DNA from: Metarhizobium sp964253915
GTDB lineage: Bacteria > Pseudomonadota > Alphaproteobacteria > Rhizobiales > Rhizobiaceae
NCBI RefSeq assembly: GCF_964253915.1
Contig: NZ_CAXUSG020000009.1
Coordinates: 169,811-233,810 of the forward strand
Direction: 5' to 3'
DNA: 64,000 nucleotides
Below, piece after piece: positions 24,360 through 32,209 of this stretch. The position numbers and the translations under genes are program-made. Every line of letters begins with the position of its first letter. The first letter of the stretch is position 1. Below the pieces are notes generated by a model, which saw nothing but the letters and a program-made list of their open reading frames with translations, was not told the DNA's origin and ran no database searches.

Positions 24360-24394
24360 GATATGGTGTTTTTTTATGCATGGGACAATGCTTA
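24360..24394 (-). promoter_or_regulatory. Promoter of the third AbcR copy, dyad degraded
   Basis: The minus-strand boxes are TTGTCC and CATATC (24360-24365) with a 17-base spacer. The arms of the dyad seen in the other copies (TTGTGC/GCACAA) are changed to TTGTCC/GCATAA, so the LysR-type site is probably lost or weakened. Confidence 0.6.
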
Positions 24395-24523
24395 TTTATG
24401 CATGGCTGACATGCATAGCGTGCAATTCTTTGGCGGTATTGTGTGAATCGATAGAGGGTGCAGGTTGCAAAACTGCCCCGTCGTAACCATGTTTGCCGTG
24501 TTAACTCTATGAAATCTATAGAA

Positions 24524-24557
24524 AATTAAACAATGCGCTGCACAAAAAAGCAGCGCA
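24524..24557 (-). terminator. Terminator of lsrB
   Basis: On the minus strand, TGCGCTGC and GCAGCGCA form a perfect 8-bp stem around an 8-base T-rich loop, with a T-rich tail. It begins 2 bases after the lsrB stop and separates lsrB from the sRNA array. Confidence 0.7.
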
Positions 24558-24558
24558 A

Positions 24559-25455
24559 TCAGAAGCTCCAGTTGCGTGCTTTGGCAACGATGAAATCACG
24601 GAAAGCTTTCAGCTTCGCGGCATTTTTCATTTCGTCCGGATAGCAGAAATAGGTGTCGAAGGACGGAACGTCGGCATTGATGGCGAGCTGGATCAGGCCC
24701 GGGTCGCGGCCGACGATGTAATCCGGCAGGCAGGCGAGACCGATTCCCAGTAGGCAGGCGCGCTTGATCGACGTCTGGCTGTTGATCTGCAGGTGCGGAC
24801 CACGCTTGTTGTCGGAGGAGCGGCCGGCGATTTCCAGCCAGTTGACGTCCATCAGGTAGTTCGGCGCCGGTTCTCCGAAAGAGATGATCCGGTGGTTGTC
24901 GAGATCCTCCACCGTCTGCGGCTCGCCGTAGCGGTTCAGATAGGAGGGGGCGGCATAGACGTGCATGTGCACGGTGAACAGCTTGCGCTGGATCAGGTCC
25001 GATTGCTGCGGCTGGCGCAGGCGGATGGCGCAGTCGGCATGCCGCATGTTGACGTCCAGCTCCTCGTTGTCGAGGATGAGCTGGATCTGCACGTCAGGAT
25101 AGAGCTGCAGGAATTCCTGGATCTTGTCGGTGAGCCAGCCCTGGCCGAGGCCGACGGTCGTCGTGACGCGCAGACGACCGCTCGGCTTTTCGGTGGTTTC
25201 GGTGAGCTGCATCTTCACCGTTTCGAGCTTCAGCAGCACCTCGTGGGCGGTCCGATAGAGGAGTTCGCCCTGTTCGGTGAGGATCAGGCCGCGCGCATGG
25301 CGGTGGAACAGCTTGACGCCGACATCCTGCTCCAGCGCGCTGACCTGGCGGCTGATGGCCGATTGCGACAGATGCAGCTTGTCGGCCGCATGGGTGAACG
25401 AGCCGGCTTCCGCTGCGGCATGGAAAATGCGCAGCTTGTCCCAGTCCAGCGGCAT
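24559..25455 (-). CDS. lsrB: LsrB/VtlR LysR-type regulator
   Basis: A 298-residue LysR regulator starting MPLDWDKLRIFHAAAEAGSF, with a GAGGGG site 8 bases upstream of ATG 25455. The HTH is FTHAADKLHLSQSAISRQVSALEQ. The effector domain has several cysteines (DCAIRL, RACLLGIGLACLPD, YFCYPDE). LsrB of Sinorhizobium and VtlR of Brucella and Agrobacterium have been reported to be redox-linked regulators that activate AbcR sRNA genes and affect envelope and symbiosis or virulence. The gene follows trxB by 23 bases and precedes the AbcR array, which supports the identification. Confidence 0.88.
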   Translation of the reverse strand: MPLDWDKLRIFHAAAEAGSFTHAADKLHLSQSAISRQVSALEQDVGVKLFHRHARGLILTEQGELLYRTAHEVLLKLETVKMQLTETTEKPSGRLRVTTTVGLGQGWLTDKIQEFLQLYPDVQIQLILDNEELDVNMRHADCAIRLRQPQQSDLIQRKLFTVHMHVYAAPSYLNRYGEPQTVEDLDNHRIISFGEPAPNYLMDVNWLEIAGRSSDNKRGPHLQINSQTSIKRACLLGIGLACLPDYIVGRDPGLIQLAINADVPSFDTYFCYPDEMKNAAKLKAFRDFIVAKARNWSF

Positions 25456-25478
25456 GCCTGTTCCCCTCATGCTTCTTA

Positions 25479-26453
25479 TTACTCCGCTGCGATTGCGACT
25501 GTGCCGACCCCGGCGAGATAACGTTCGGCCTCGAGCGCTGCCATGCAGCCCATGCCGGCGGCGGTGATCGCCTGGCGGAATGTGTCGTCCGTCACGTCGC
25601 CGGCGGCGAACACGCCGGCGATATCGGTGGCGGTGGAGTCCGGCGCCGTCCAGAGATAGCCGTTCGATTTCAGCCGCAGCTGGTCCTTGAACAGTTCGGT
25701 TGCCGGCGCATGGCCGATGGCGACGAAGACGCCGTCGATCGGCGTATCGGTCACCGTACCGGTGCGCACATCACGCAGCCTGGCGCCGCTGACGGAGGGC
25801 GGCATCGGCGGCTTGGCCGGCGTGCCGGTGATTTCGGCAACTTCCGTGTTCCAGAGGATCTTGACATTTTCCTTGGCGAACAGCCGCTCCTGCAGGATCT
25901 TTTCGGCGCGGAAGCTGTCACGGCGATGCACCACCGTCACCGAGCGGGCGATGTTGGAGAGGTAGAGCGCTTCCTCGACGGCAGAGTTGCCGCCGCCGAC
26001 GACGATCACATCGCGGTTGCGATAGAAGAAGCCGTCGCAGGTGGCGCAGGCGGACACACCAAAACCCTGGAAATGCTGCTCGCTTTCGATGCCCAGCCAC
26101 TTGGCCTTGGCGCCGGTGGCGATGATCAGCGTCTCGGCCGTCCATACCGTGCCGGAATCGGTCTGCAGCGTGAAGGGGCGACGCGACAGGTCAACATTGG
26201 TGACGAGGTCGTTGACGATCTCGGCGCCGACATGCACGGCCTGTTTCAGCATCTGTTCCATCATCCACGGGCCTTGCACGGGTTCGGCATAACCGGGATA
26301 ATTTTCGACGTCGGTGGTGATCATCAGCTGGCCGCCCTGTTCCATGCCGGCGATCAGGACGGGCTTGAGCATTGCGCGCGCGGCATAGATCGCCGCCGTA
26401 TAACCGGCGGGACCGGAGCCGATGATCAGCACCTTGGTATGACGGGCTTGCAT
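25479..26453 (-). CDS. trxB: Thioredoxin-disulfide reductase
   Basis: A 324-residue FAD/NADPH flavoenzyme that reduces thioredoxin in the cytoplasm. The FAD motif is IGSGPAGYTAA near 11-21, the redox-active pair is Cys136/Cys139 in SACATCDGF, the NADPH motif is VVGGGNSAVEEA, and FAAGDVTD closes the FAD site. The ATG at 26453 has AAAGGA 6 bases upstream; a second ATG at 26459 directly abuts that site. It forms an operon with lsrB, so redox control and the LsrB regulator are genetically linked. Confidence 0.95.
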   Translation of the reverse strand: MQARHTKVLIIGSGPAGYTAAIYAARAMLKPVLIAGMEQGGQLMITTDVENYPGYAEPVQGPWMMEQMLKQAVHVGAEIVNDLVTNVDLSRRPFTLQTDSGTVWTAETLIIATGAKAKWLGIESEQHFQGFGVSACATCDGFFYRNRDVIVVGGGNSAVEEALYLSNIARSVTVVHRRDSFRAEKILQERLFAKENVKILWNTEVAEITGTPAKPPMPPSVSGARLRDVRTGTVTDTPIDGVFVAIGHAPATELFKDQLRLKSNGYLWTAPDSTATDIAGVFAAGDVTDDTFRQAITAAGMGCMAALEAERYLAGVGTVAIAAE

Positions 26454-26688
26454 GCGCATTCCTTTCAAAAGACGTCGGGCGCAGGGGGAGGCGCGCGCCC
26501 GTTGGGGCGTTGGGACGCCCCTATATGGGGACCCATTTATGATTGCTCCATGCAAATATTCAAGGGCAGCCCTGCGTTAACAACAAGGCAATTGGCATGG
26601 CAGTAATATTCAGTCTCCCGAAAGACACATTCTTGCGTATTTCGTGTCTTGCGGTAGAAGGGCAGCGAATGCTGAGAAAGGTTTTTCC

Positions 26689-27156
26689 GTGCTGCGCGCA
26701 GAACTCGACGCCATCGATATCAAGATATTGCGGGAATTGCAGCGGGACGGTCGGATGACCAATGTCGAGCTTGCCGACCGCGTCGGCATCTCGGCCCCTC
26801 CCTGCCTGCGCCGGGTGCGAAAACTGGAGGAGGCGGGTGTCATCGAAGGCTACCACGCCATGCTCAACGCGCCGAAGCTCGGCTTCGATCTGGTGGCCTT
26901 CTGCATGGTCGGCCTCCGGCACCAGTCGGAAGCCAACCTGAAGGCCTTTGCTGCCGCGACAACCGGCTGGCCACTGGTGCGGCAGGCGTGGATGGTCTCC
27001 GGCGACAGCGATTTCCTGCTGCATTGTGTTGCCGAAAACCTGACGCAGTTCCAAGACTTCGTCATCGAGGTGCTGACGGCCAACGAGCATGTCGATACGG
27101 TGCGCACCATGCTGACGATCCGTCAGGTCAAGAAGATCGGGCTGGTGGAGATCTGA
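26689..27156 (+). CDS. lrp: Lrp/AsnC-family regulator
   Basis: A 155-residue feast/famine regulator with an N-terminal HTH (ELDAIDIKILRELQRDGRMTNVELADRVGISAPPCLRRVRKLEEAGVI as a continuous block). A C-terminal RAM ligand-binding domain (GDSDFLLHCVAENLTQFQDFV) follows. The start is a GTG at 26689, 7 bases after AAAGG. It is divergent from trxB with a 235-base shared promoter region. The same gene beside trxB is called lrp in Sinorhizobium. The amino-acid effector is not deducible. Confidence 0.9.
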   Translation: MLRAELDAIDIKILRELQRDGRMTNVELADRVGISAPPCLRRVRKLEEAGVIEGYHAMLNAPKLGFDLVAFCMVGLRHQSEANLKAFAAATTGWPLVRQAWMVSGDSDFLLHCVAENLTQFQDFVIEVLTANEHVDTVRTMLTIRQVKKIGLVEI

Positions 27157-27195
27157 GCGAGTCGGGCAGGTGACGGGCTGCAAGGAGCCTTCTTT

Positions 27196-27302
27196 CGTCA
27201 TCCTCGGGCCTGTCCCGAGAATCTGCCGCCGCGTACCAAGCCATCGACGATAGTGGATTTCCCTGACGTGCTTGGATCCTCGGGACAGGCCCGAGGATGA
27301 CG
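27196..27302. repeat. 24-bp perfect inverted repeat element
   Basis: CGTCATCCTCGGGCCTGTCC (start of the left arm, 27196-27219) is repeated as an exact inverted copy at 27279-27302 around a 59-base centre. Each arm itself contains a CCTCGGG/CCCGAGG dyad. This is a type of intergenic palindrome common in rhizobial genomes. It lies between lrp and lpsB. Confidence 0.8.
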
Positions 27303-27375
27303 TCGCGGGTGTGGCAGGGATGTGGGTAATCTACGCCGATGGCCCAATTGGCTGCAATTGCGCCAGCCGAAGCGG

Positions 27376-28437
27376 TCAACGCGCCGAAAGCAGCCGTTCG
27401 TAGACTTGCCCGATGGCGGTCGCTTCGCCCTCGATGCTGAAATTGCGGCAGACGTGATCACGGCCGTGTTTTCCGGCCTCAAGGCGGCGACGGTCATCGT
27501 CCATGAAGACAGCTGTTGCATCACGCATCGCTGAAAGATCGTCAGCGGCGATGATCGTGCCGGTTTCCCGGTCGCCCCGCACCACCAGTTCTCCGAAGGC
27601 GCCGACATCGGTGGCGACGACCGGCACGGCGGAGGCCATGGCTTCCAGCGGCGTCAGGCCGAACCCTTCCCAGCGCTGCGGCGCGATGAACAGGTCGAGG
27701 GCGCGGTACCAGTCGTTGATGTTGGTGTGCTCGCCGACGAAAAGGATACGTTCGGCAAGGCCGGCCTTGGTCACGCGGTCCTTCAATTCGGTCTCGAAGG
27801 CGACATGCTGGGCGGTGGCGCGGCCGGCGATCACGGCGATCCAGTCGGGACGTTCGGGCAGGAGCGCAATCATCGTATCGACGAAGAGGTCGGTGCCCTT
27901 CTGTCGCCGCACCCGGCCAAAGCAGCCGGCAATCTTTTTCGTCGCGTCGAGGCCGAGTGAGGCCTTGGCAGCCGTCTTGTCGGCGGGCGGCGAAAAGCGG
28001 TTGGTGTCGATGCCGTGCAGGATGGTGGTGTTGTCCACCGTCAGATAGGCGGCTGTCTTGGCGCTGGTGGCGATGACGGCGTCCATGCGGCCGATCAGGA
28101 ACTTCGTCCAGCCGGTGTGGCGGCGCTGCGAGGCGGAGGTGAAGACGATCTTCAGCGGCATGCGCAGCACGTCGCGCAAGAACAGGGCCGGCAGCATTTC
28201 GATGTTGCGCCGGGCATGCCAGACGCGGCGGGCGCGGCCGGGCGGCCGTGTCCAGAGCCGGAAAAGATCGGCAAAACCGATACGCGGCAGCGCGGCCGGC
28301 AGGCCCGGCCCCAGCGTCGCGATCTTCTGGCCGAGTTTGGTCTGCACCGGCACCAGCTGGATGATCGTCGACGTCACGCCGGACAGGCGCCGCTTGAAAT
28401 TCGGCGCGATGACCTCGATGTTCCGGATATCGGTCAC
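27376..28437 (-). CDS. lpsB: LPS core glycosyltransferase, GT4 family (LpsB/LpcC type)
   Basis: A 353-residue GT-B glycosyltransferase. The family 1/4 donor-binding motif EGFGLTPLEAMASAVPVVAT has the EX7E glutamates, and GRVRRQKGTDLFV opens the C-terminal lobe. The enzyme adds mannose or another sugar to the lipopolysaccharide core at the cytoplasmic face of the inner membrane. LpcC of Rhizobium and LpsB of Sinorhizobium sit next to greA, as here, which supports the name. It begins 37 bases after the greA stop and is probably cotranscribed with it. Confidence 0.87.
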   Translation of the reverse strand: MTDIRNIEVIAPNFKRRLSGVTSTIIQLVPVQTKLGQKIATLGPGLPAALPRIGFADLFRLWTRPPGRARRVWHARRNIEMLPALFLRDVLRMPLKIVFTSASQRRHTGWTKFLIGRMDAVIATSAKTAAYLTVDNTTILHGIDTNRFSPPADKTAAKASLGLDATKKIAGCFGRVRRQKGTDLFVDTMIALLPERPDWIAVIAGRATAQHVAFETELKDRVTKAGLAERILFVGEHTNINDWYRALDLFIAPQRWEGFGLTPLEAMASAVPVVATDVGAFGELVVRGDRETGTIIAADDLSAMRDATAVFMDDDRRRLEAGKHGRDHVCRNFSIEGEATAIGQVYERLLSAR

Positions 28438-28474
28438 GCGCCGCTCCTGTCGCGTTCAGGGCAAGCCGGGGCGA

Positions 28475-28951
28475 TCAGCCCCAGGAGATGGCGAGGATCT
28501 CGTAGGCCTTGGAGCCGCCGGGGGCGTTCACTTCGATCGAATCGCCGACTTCCTTGCCGATCAGCGCGCGGGCGATCGGCGAGGAAATGGAAATACGGCC
28601 GGCCTTCACGTCGGCTTCCTGGTCGCCGACGATCTGATAGGTCTTCTTCTCTTCCGTGTCTTCGTCGACCAGCTTGACGGTGGCGCCGAACTTGATGGTC
28701 GAGCCGGACATCTTGCTGAGGTCGATGACTTCGGCGCGGGCGATCAGGTCTTCCAGTTCGCCGACGCGGCCTTCGTTGTGGCTCTGGGCTTCCTTGGCAG
28801 CATGGTACTCGGCATTTTCGGAGAGGTCGCCATGGGCGCGGGCTTCTGCGATTGCCTCGATGATTCGCGGGCGCTCTTCCTGCTGACGCCAGCGCAGCTC
28901 TTCCTGCAGCTTGACGAACCCACCTTGCGTCATCGGTACCTTATCAACCAT
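28475..28951 (-). CDS. greA: Transcript cleavage factor GreA
   Basis: A 158-residue factor that enters the RNA polymerase secondary channel and stimulates cleavage of backtracked RNA. The N-terminal coiled coil carries the acidic tip DLSENAEYHAAKEAQ with the catalytic Asp and Glu. The C-terminal FKBP-like domain ends in ISSPIARALIGKEVGDSIEV. Size and order are standard. The ATG at 28951 is followed downstream by lpsB on the same strand. A hairpin with a T-rich tail lies in its leader (28990-29027). Confidence 0.95.
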   Translation of the reverse strand: MVDKVPMTQGGFVKLQEELRWRQQEERPRIIEAIAEARAHGDLSENAEYHAAKEAQSHNEGRVGELEDLIARAEVIDLSKMSGSTIKFGATVKLVDEDTEEKKTYQIVGDQEADVKAGRISISSPIARALIGKEVGDSIEVNAPGGSKAYEILAISWG

Positions 28952-28989
28952 TTCGCTGTCCTTCGAACCTCATGTCGCCTAACCGACGA

Positions 28990-29027
28990 CACAAAAAGAA
29001 ACAGGTTCCGAAGGGGACTTCGGAACC
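28990..29027 (-). terminator. Hairpin with T-rich tail upstream of greA
   Basis: On the minus strand, GGTTCCGAAG and CTTCGGAACC form a perfect 10-bp stem with a 4-base loop, followed by TGTTTCTTTTTG. It lies 130 bases after the caspase-like gene stop and 53 bases before the greA start. It either ends the upstream transcript or attenuates greA. Confidence 0.7.
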
Positions 29028-29157
29028 GTGCAATCATCCGTATTGCCGCCCTTATAGCAGATCGCTTGTCATGATTTCCAGAAAATTCGCCGGCCCCATC
29101 CGGACGTGCGTCGCCACACCTGCCGGAAGGCCGGTTTCCGGACCCTTGTCGGAAGGG

Positions 29158-30789
29158 TCAATTGTCGCACATGAAGGCGGTCATGCAGTCGTCACGCGAG
29201 CCGTTGAAGCTCGGGGTAGCGCGGTGACGACGAACAGGACGAACCTTTTCTTCCACGACGACAGGACGCCGGCGCGCCTGGGACACTTCCGCATCCTCGC
29301 GCACCACACGACGCTTGGTTGTCTGCGTCGGCTTTGCCTTCGTCTCTATACATTGCCCCTTCTTGGACAGGATTTGGCCGGCAGCACAGGTTTTGGCAAC
29401 GCAGACACCATTGCGAAGCTCTTCCCGGACGCTGCAGACCGGCGCACAAACCTTGCCGGTGGTCGATTTGAGCAGGTCAAGCGATGCCTGGGAGGGCGTC
29501 TCTGTATCGATCGATTTTTTTGTTTCCCGGCCAAAGCGCTCCAGCGCCTTTTGCGATTGCGGACCCCAGATGCCATCCGCCTTGCCGAAGGCGCAGCCGA
29601 CGCGGCGCAATTCCTCCTGCAGGCCGCGGGTGAGGGCGACCATGTCCTCGGCCGGGTTGTCCTGCGTTGGCTGCTCGTCAGGAACGGCTGCGTTTGCGGT
29701 GTTGTTGTCGGGTGCCAGGATGGCAGGCTCTTCGACCTTCGGATCCAGTGCGGCAATTTCTACCGGCTGTGTTTCGACCGAGCTTTCTACCTTTGTCTCG
29801 ATGACAGGTTCGGCTTTCGGTTGGCGGAGTGTGTCAAGACGGGCCTGCGCCACTGTCGCGAAGGCACAGGAGCCAAACTGACGCAGATGGTCTTCAAAAA
29901 GCGCTGGATTGTTCTGGTTTTCGATCGCGGCCCAATGTGCAGCCGCGTCCCGGCAGGGATCATTGACGACGGTTACCGGCGCGACGACCGGTTTCTCTTC
30001 GACCAAGACCGGCTCCTTCAAATAAATACTTACGCCGGGTAGCCGTCCGTATTCAAATGGCGTTTGCTTTCCGTCCGTCTTGGCCTGTACCGCGTCGGCC
30101 ACCTTGCGGAACAAAAGGCTAAGCTCGAGGCCGGGTTGTTCAATATGGGCCAACAACGCTTCCGTATAGGGGCTGTGCTTGCCGTCGCCATCGAGCGCGG
30201 TCGTGCCTGCGGCAGCGGCATAACTCACAAGCATGCCCGGATTGGTCTCGACCTTCGCCAGGCCCCGGCTGATGGAGCGGGTGGCGTTCGTCGGTTTCAT
30301 GCTGTTGGCGAAGGGATTGTCGCGGCAGGCGTCCAGAAGCACCAGCTTCAACGCCTTGGCGCCTTCGATTGCCAGCATGACATGGTCGAGGGAAACGGTT
30401 TCGAACTGGACGCGGTTGTCGGATTTCAACTTGGCATCGGTCGGTATCAGGTAATTCTTGCCGTTCATTTCCATGCCGTGACCGGCATAATAGACCACCG
30501 CCAGATCGGCCTCGCGGGCCGCATCACTGAAGTCGGCAAGGGTCTGTTCCATTGCCGCCTTGCCAAGATCCTGCTGCAGCGTCACGACAAAATCGAGCCG
30601 GACAAGCGCATCGGCCATGGCGCGGGAATCATTGGCGGGATTGGGAAGACGGGCGACCTGATTGTAGTTCGAATTGCCAATGACCAATGCCACCCGTTTT
30701 TGCGCCTGCGCGACGCCAAGTGACAGAAGCAGCCAAGCAAACACCAGAGCGGCCAATCTGACTAGATGAGACGAAGGCAATCTATGCAT
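29158..30789 (-). CDS. Secreted caspase-like (peptidase C14) protein
   Basis: About 543 residues from ATG 30789. A signal peptide (1-30, ending VAQAQ) precedes a caspase-hemoglobinase p20-like domain. The catalytic His104 lies in VYYAGHGMEMNG and Cys155 in LLDACRDNPF. LVSYAAAAGTTALDG completes the pattern. After about residue 270 comes a low-complexity Pro/Glu/Val-rich linker. A peptidoglycan-binding-like segment (LQEELRRVGCAFGKADGIWGPQSQKALERF) and a Cys-rich basic tail follow. It probably acts in the periplasm as a protease that binds cell wall. The substrate and role are unknown. It is divergent from the radical SAM gene. Confidence 0.82.
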   Translation of the reverse strand: MHRLPSSHLVRLAALVFAWLLLSLGVAQAQKRVALVIGNSNYNQVARLPNPANDSRAMADALVRLDFVVTLQQDLGKAAMEQTLADFSDAAREADLAVVYYAGHGMEMNGKNYLIPTDAKLKSDNRVQFETVSLDHVMLAIEGAKALKLVLLDACRDNPFANSMKPTNATRSISRGLAKVETNPGMLVSYAAAAGTTALDGDGKHSPYTEALLAHIEQPGLELSLLFRKVADAVQAKTDGKQTPFEYGRLPGVSIYLKEPVLVEEKPVVAPVTVVNDPCRDAAAHWAAIENQNNPALFEDHLRQFGSCAFATVAQARLDTLRQPKAEPVIETKVESSVETQPVEIAALDPKVEEPAILAPDNNTANAAVPDEQPTQDNPAEDMVALTRGLQEELRRVGCAFGKADGIWGPQSQKALERFGRETKKSIDTETPSQASLDLLKSTTGKVCAPVCSVREELRNGVCVAKTCAAGQILSKKGQCIETKAKPTQTTKRRVVREDAEVSQARRRPVVVEEKVRPVRRHRATPSFNGSRDDCMTAFMCDN

Positions 30790-30964
30790 ATCGATAACCG
30801 GCTTCGTGGTTCGTGCTCTGGCCGATCGATCGTACAGGAAGTTCGATAATCGGCAACGGCTTGATGTCAAACACGGGCGAGCAGGCGCAGATATTCGTTC
30901 GATGCAGGTTCATTCCTCTCGGTTGACGCCCAAGGGATCTTGACGGAAACGAAAGGAACATATA

Positions 30965-32209
30965 GTGAACATTTTAATGAAGAAGTCGCTGAAAGAACGT
31001 CTGGCGGTGCTGTCCGATGCCGCAAAATACGATGCGTCATGCGCTTCCAGCGGGACGACCAAGCGAGACTCGTCGCAGTCCGGCGGGCTCGGATCGACAG
31101 AAGGGGCGGGCATTTGCCATGCCTATGCTCCGGATGGACGATGCATTTCGCTGCTCAAGATCCTGCTGACCAATTTCTGCATCTATGACTGCGCCTACTG
31201 CATCAATCGTTCGTCCAGCAATGTCGAGCGAGCAAGGTTTTCGGTGGAGGAGGTTATTTGGCTGACGCTGGAATTCTACCGCCGCAACTATATCGAGGGG
31301 CTGTTTCTCTCGTCCGGCATCATCCGTTCTTCCGACCACACGATGGAGCAGATGGTGCGCGTGGCGCGGGAACTGCGGACGGTTCATAATTTTCGTGGCT
31401 ACATTCATTTGAAGACGATCCCGGAAGCCTCGGCGCAACTGATCGAGGAAGCCGGGCTGTATGCCGACCGGCTCTCGATCAATATCGAGCTGCCGACGGA
31501 TACCGGCATCACCCGGTTCGCGCCGGAAAAGCGGCCCGCCAACATCCGCCGTTCGATGGGCGAACTGCGTCTGAAGATCGAGGCCGCCGGCGAGCCGACG
31601 CTGCAGACGAAGAAACGTAAGCGTTTCGTTCCGGCCGGACAAAGCACGCAGATGATCGTCGGCGCCGACGGCGCGGACGATGCCGCCATTCTCGGCACCA
31701 GCGCCAGGCTCTACGGCAGCTACGATCTGAAACGGGTCTATTATTCCGCCTTCAGCCCGATCCCCGATTCGTCGAAGAACCTGCCGCTGATCAAGCCGCC
31801 GCTGATGCGCGAACATCGGCTGTACCAGGCGGACTGGCTGTATCGGTTCTACGGTTTCAGCGTGCCGGAGATCGTTGAAGGTCGGCCGGGCGGCATGCTG
31901 GATCTCGATCTCGATCCGAAGCTTGCCTGGGCGCTTGCGAACCGCCAGCACTTTCCCCTCGACATCAACAGAGCGGATCGCGAGATGCTGCTGCGGGTGC
32001 CGGGCTTGGGGACGAAGGCGGTAAAATCGATCCTTTCGAGCCGGCTTCACCGCCGGTTGCGGCTGGAGGATCTGAAACATCTTGGTGTTTCGATCCGCAA
32101 GGTGCAGCCGTTCGTCACCGCCGAGGGCTGGTCGCCGCGCCGACTTGCCGAGCGCGCCGACCTGCGAAGCCTGTTCGAGCCGAAACCGCAGCAATTGTCG
32201 TTGTTATGA
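30965..32209 (+). CDS. Radical SAM protein linked to UdgX, putative DNA modification or repair enzyme
   Basis: A 414-residue protein starting at GTG 30965, 7 bases after AAAGGA. The cluster-binding motif is CIYDCAYC (Cys72, Cys76, Cys79), with an extra GICHAYAPDGRC segment before it. A C-terminal helix-hairpin-helix (LDINRADREMLLRVPGLGTKAVKSI) suggests DNA binding. It belongs to the uncharacterised radical SAM family that always accompanies a uracil-DNA glycosylase-like gene. The 4-bp ATGA overlap with udgX indicates translational coupling and a joint function. The reaction is unknown. Confidence 0.87.
   Translation: MNILMKKSLKERLAVLSDAAKYDASCASSGTTKRDSSQSGGLGSTEGAGICHAYAPDGRCISLLKILLTNFCIYDCAYCINRSSSNVERARFSVEEVIWLTLEFYRRNYIEGLFLSSGIIRSSDHTMEQMVRVARELRTVHNFRGYIHLKTIPEASAQLIEEAGLYADRLSINIELPTDTGITRFAPEKRPANIRRSMGELRLKIEAAGEPTLQTKKRKRFVPAGQSTQMIVGADGADDAAILGTSARLYGSYDLKRVYYSAFSPIPDSSKNLPLIKPPLMREHRLYQADWLYRFYGFSVPEIVEGRPGGMLDLDLDPKLAWALANRQHFPLDINRADREMLLRVPGLGTKAVKSILSSRLHRRLRLEDLKHLGVSIRKVQPFVTAEGWSPRRLAERADLRSLFEPKPQQLSLL

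Noticed and set aside
23812..24430. CRISPR array or mobile-element terminal repeats
   Set aside because: The repeats are about 210 bases and nearly contiguous, without short spacers or a nearby cas or transposase gene.
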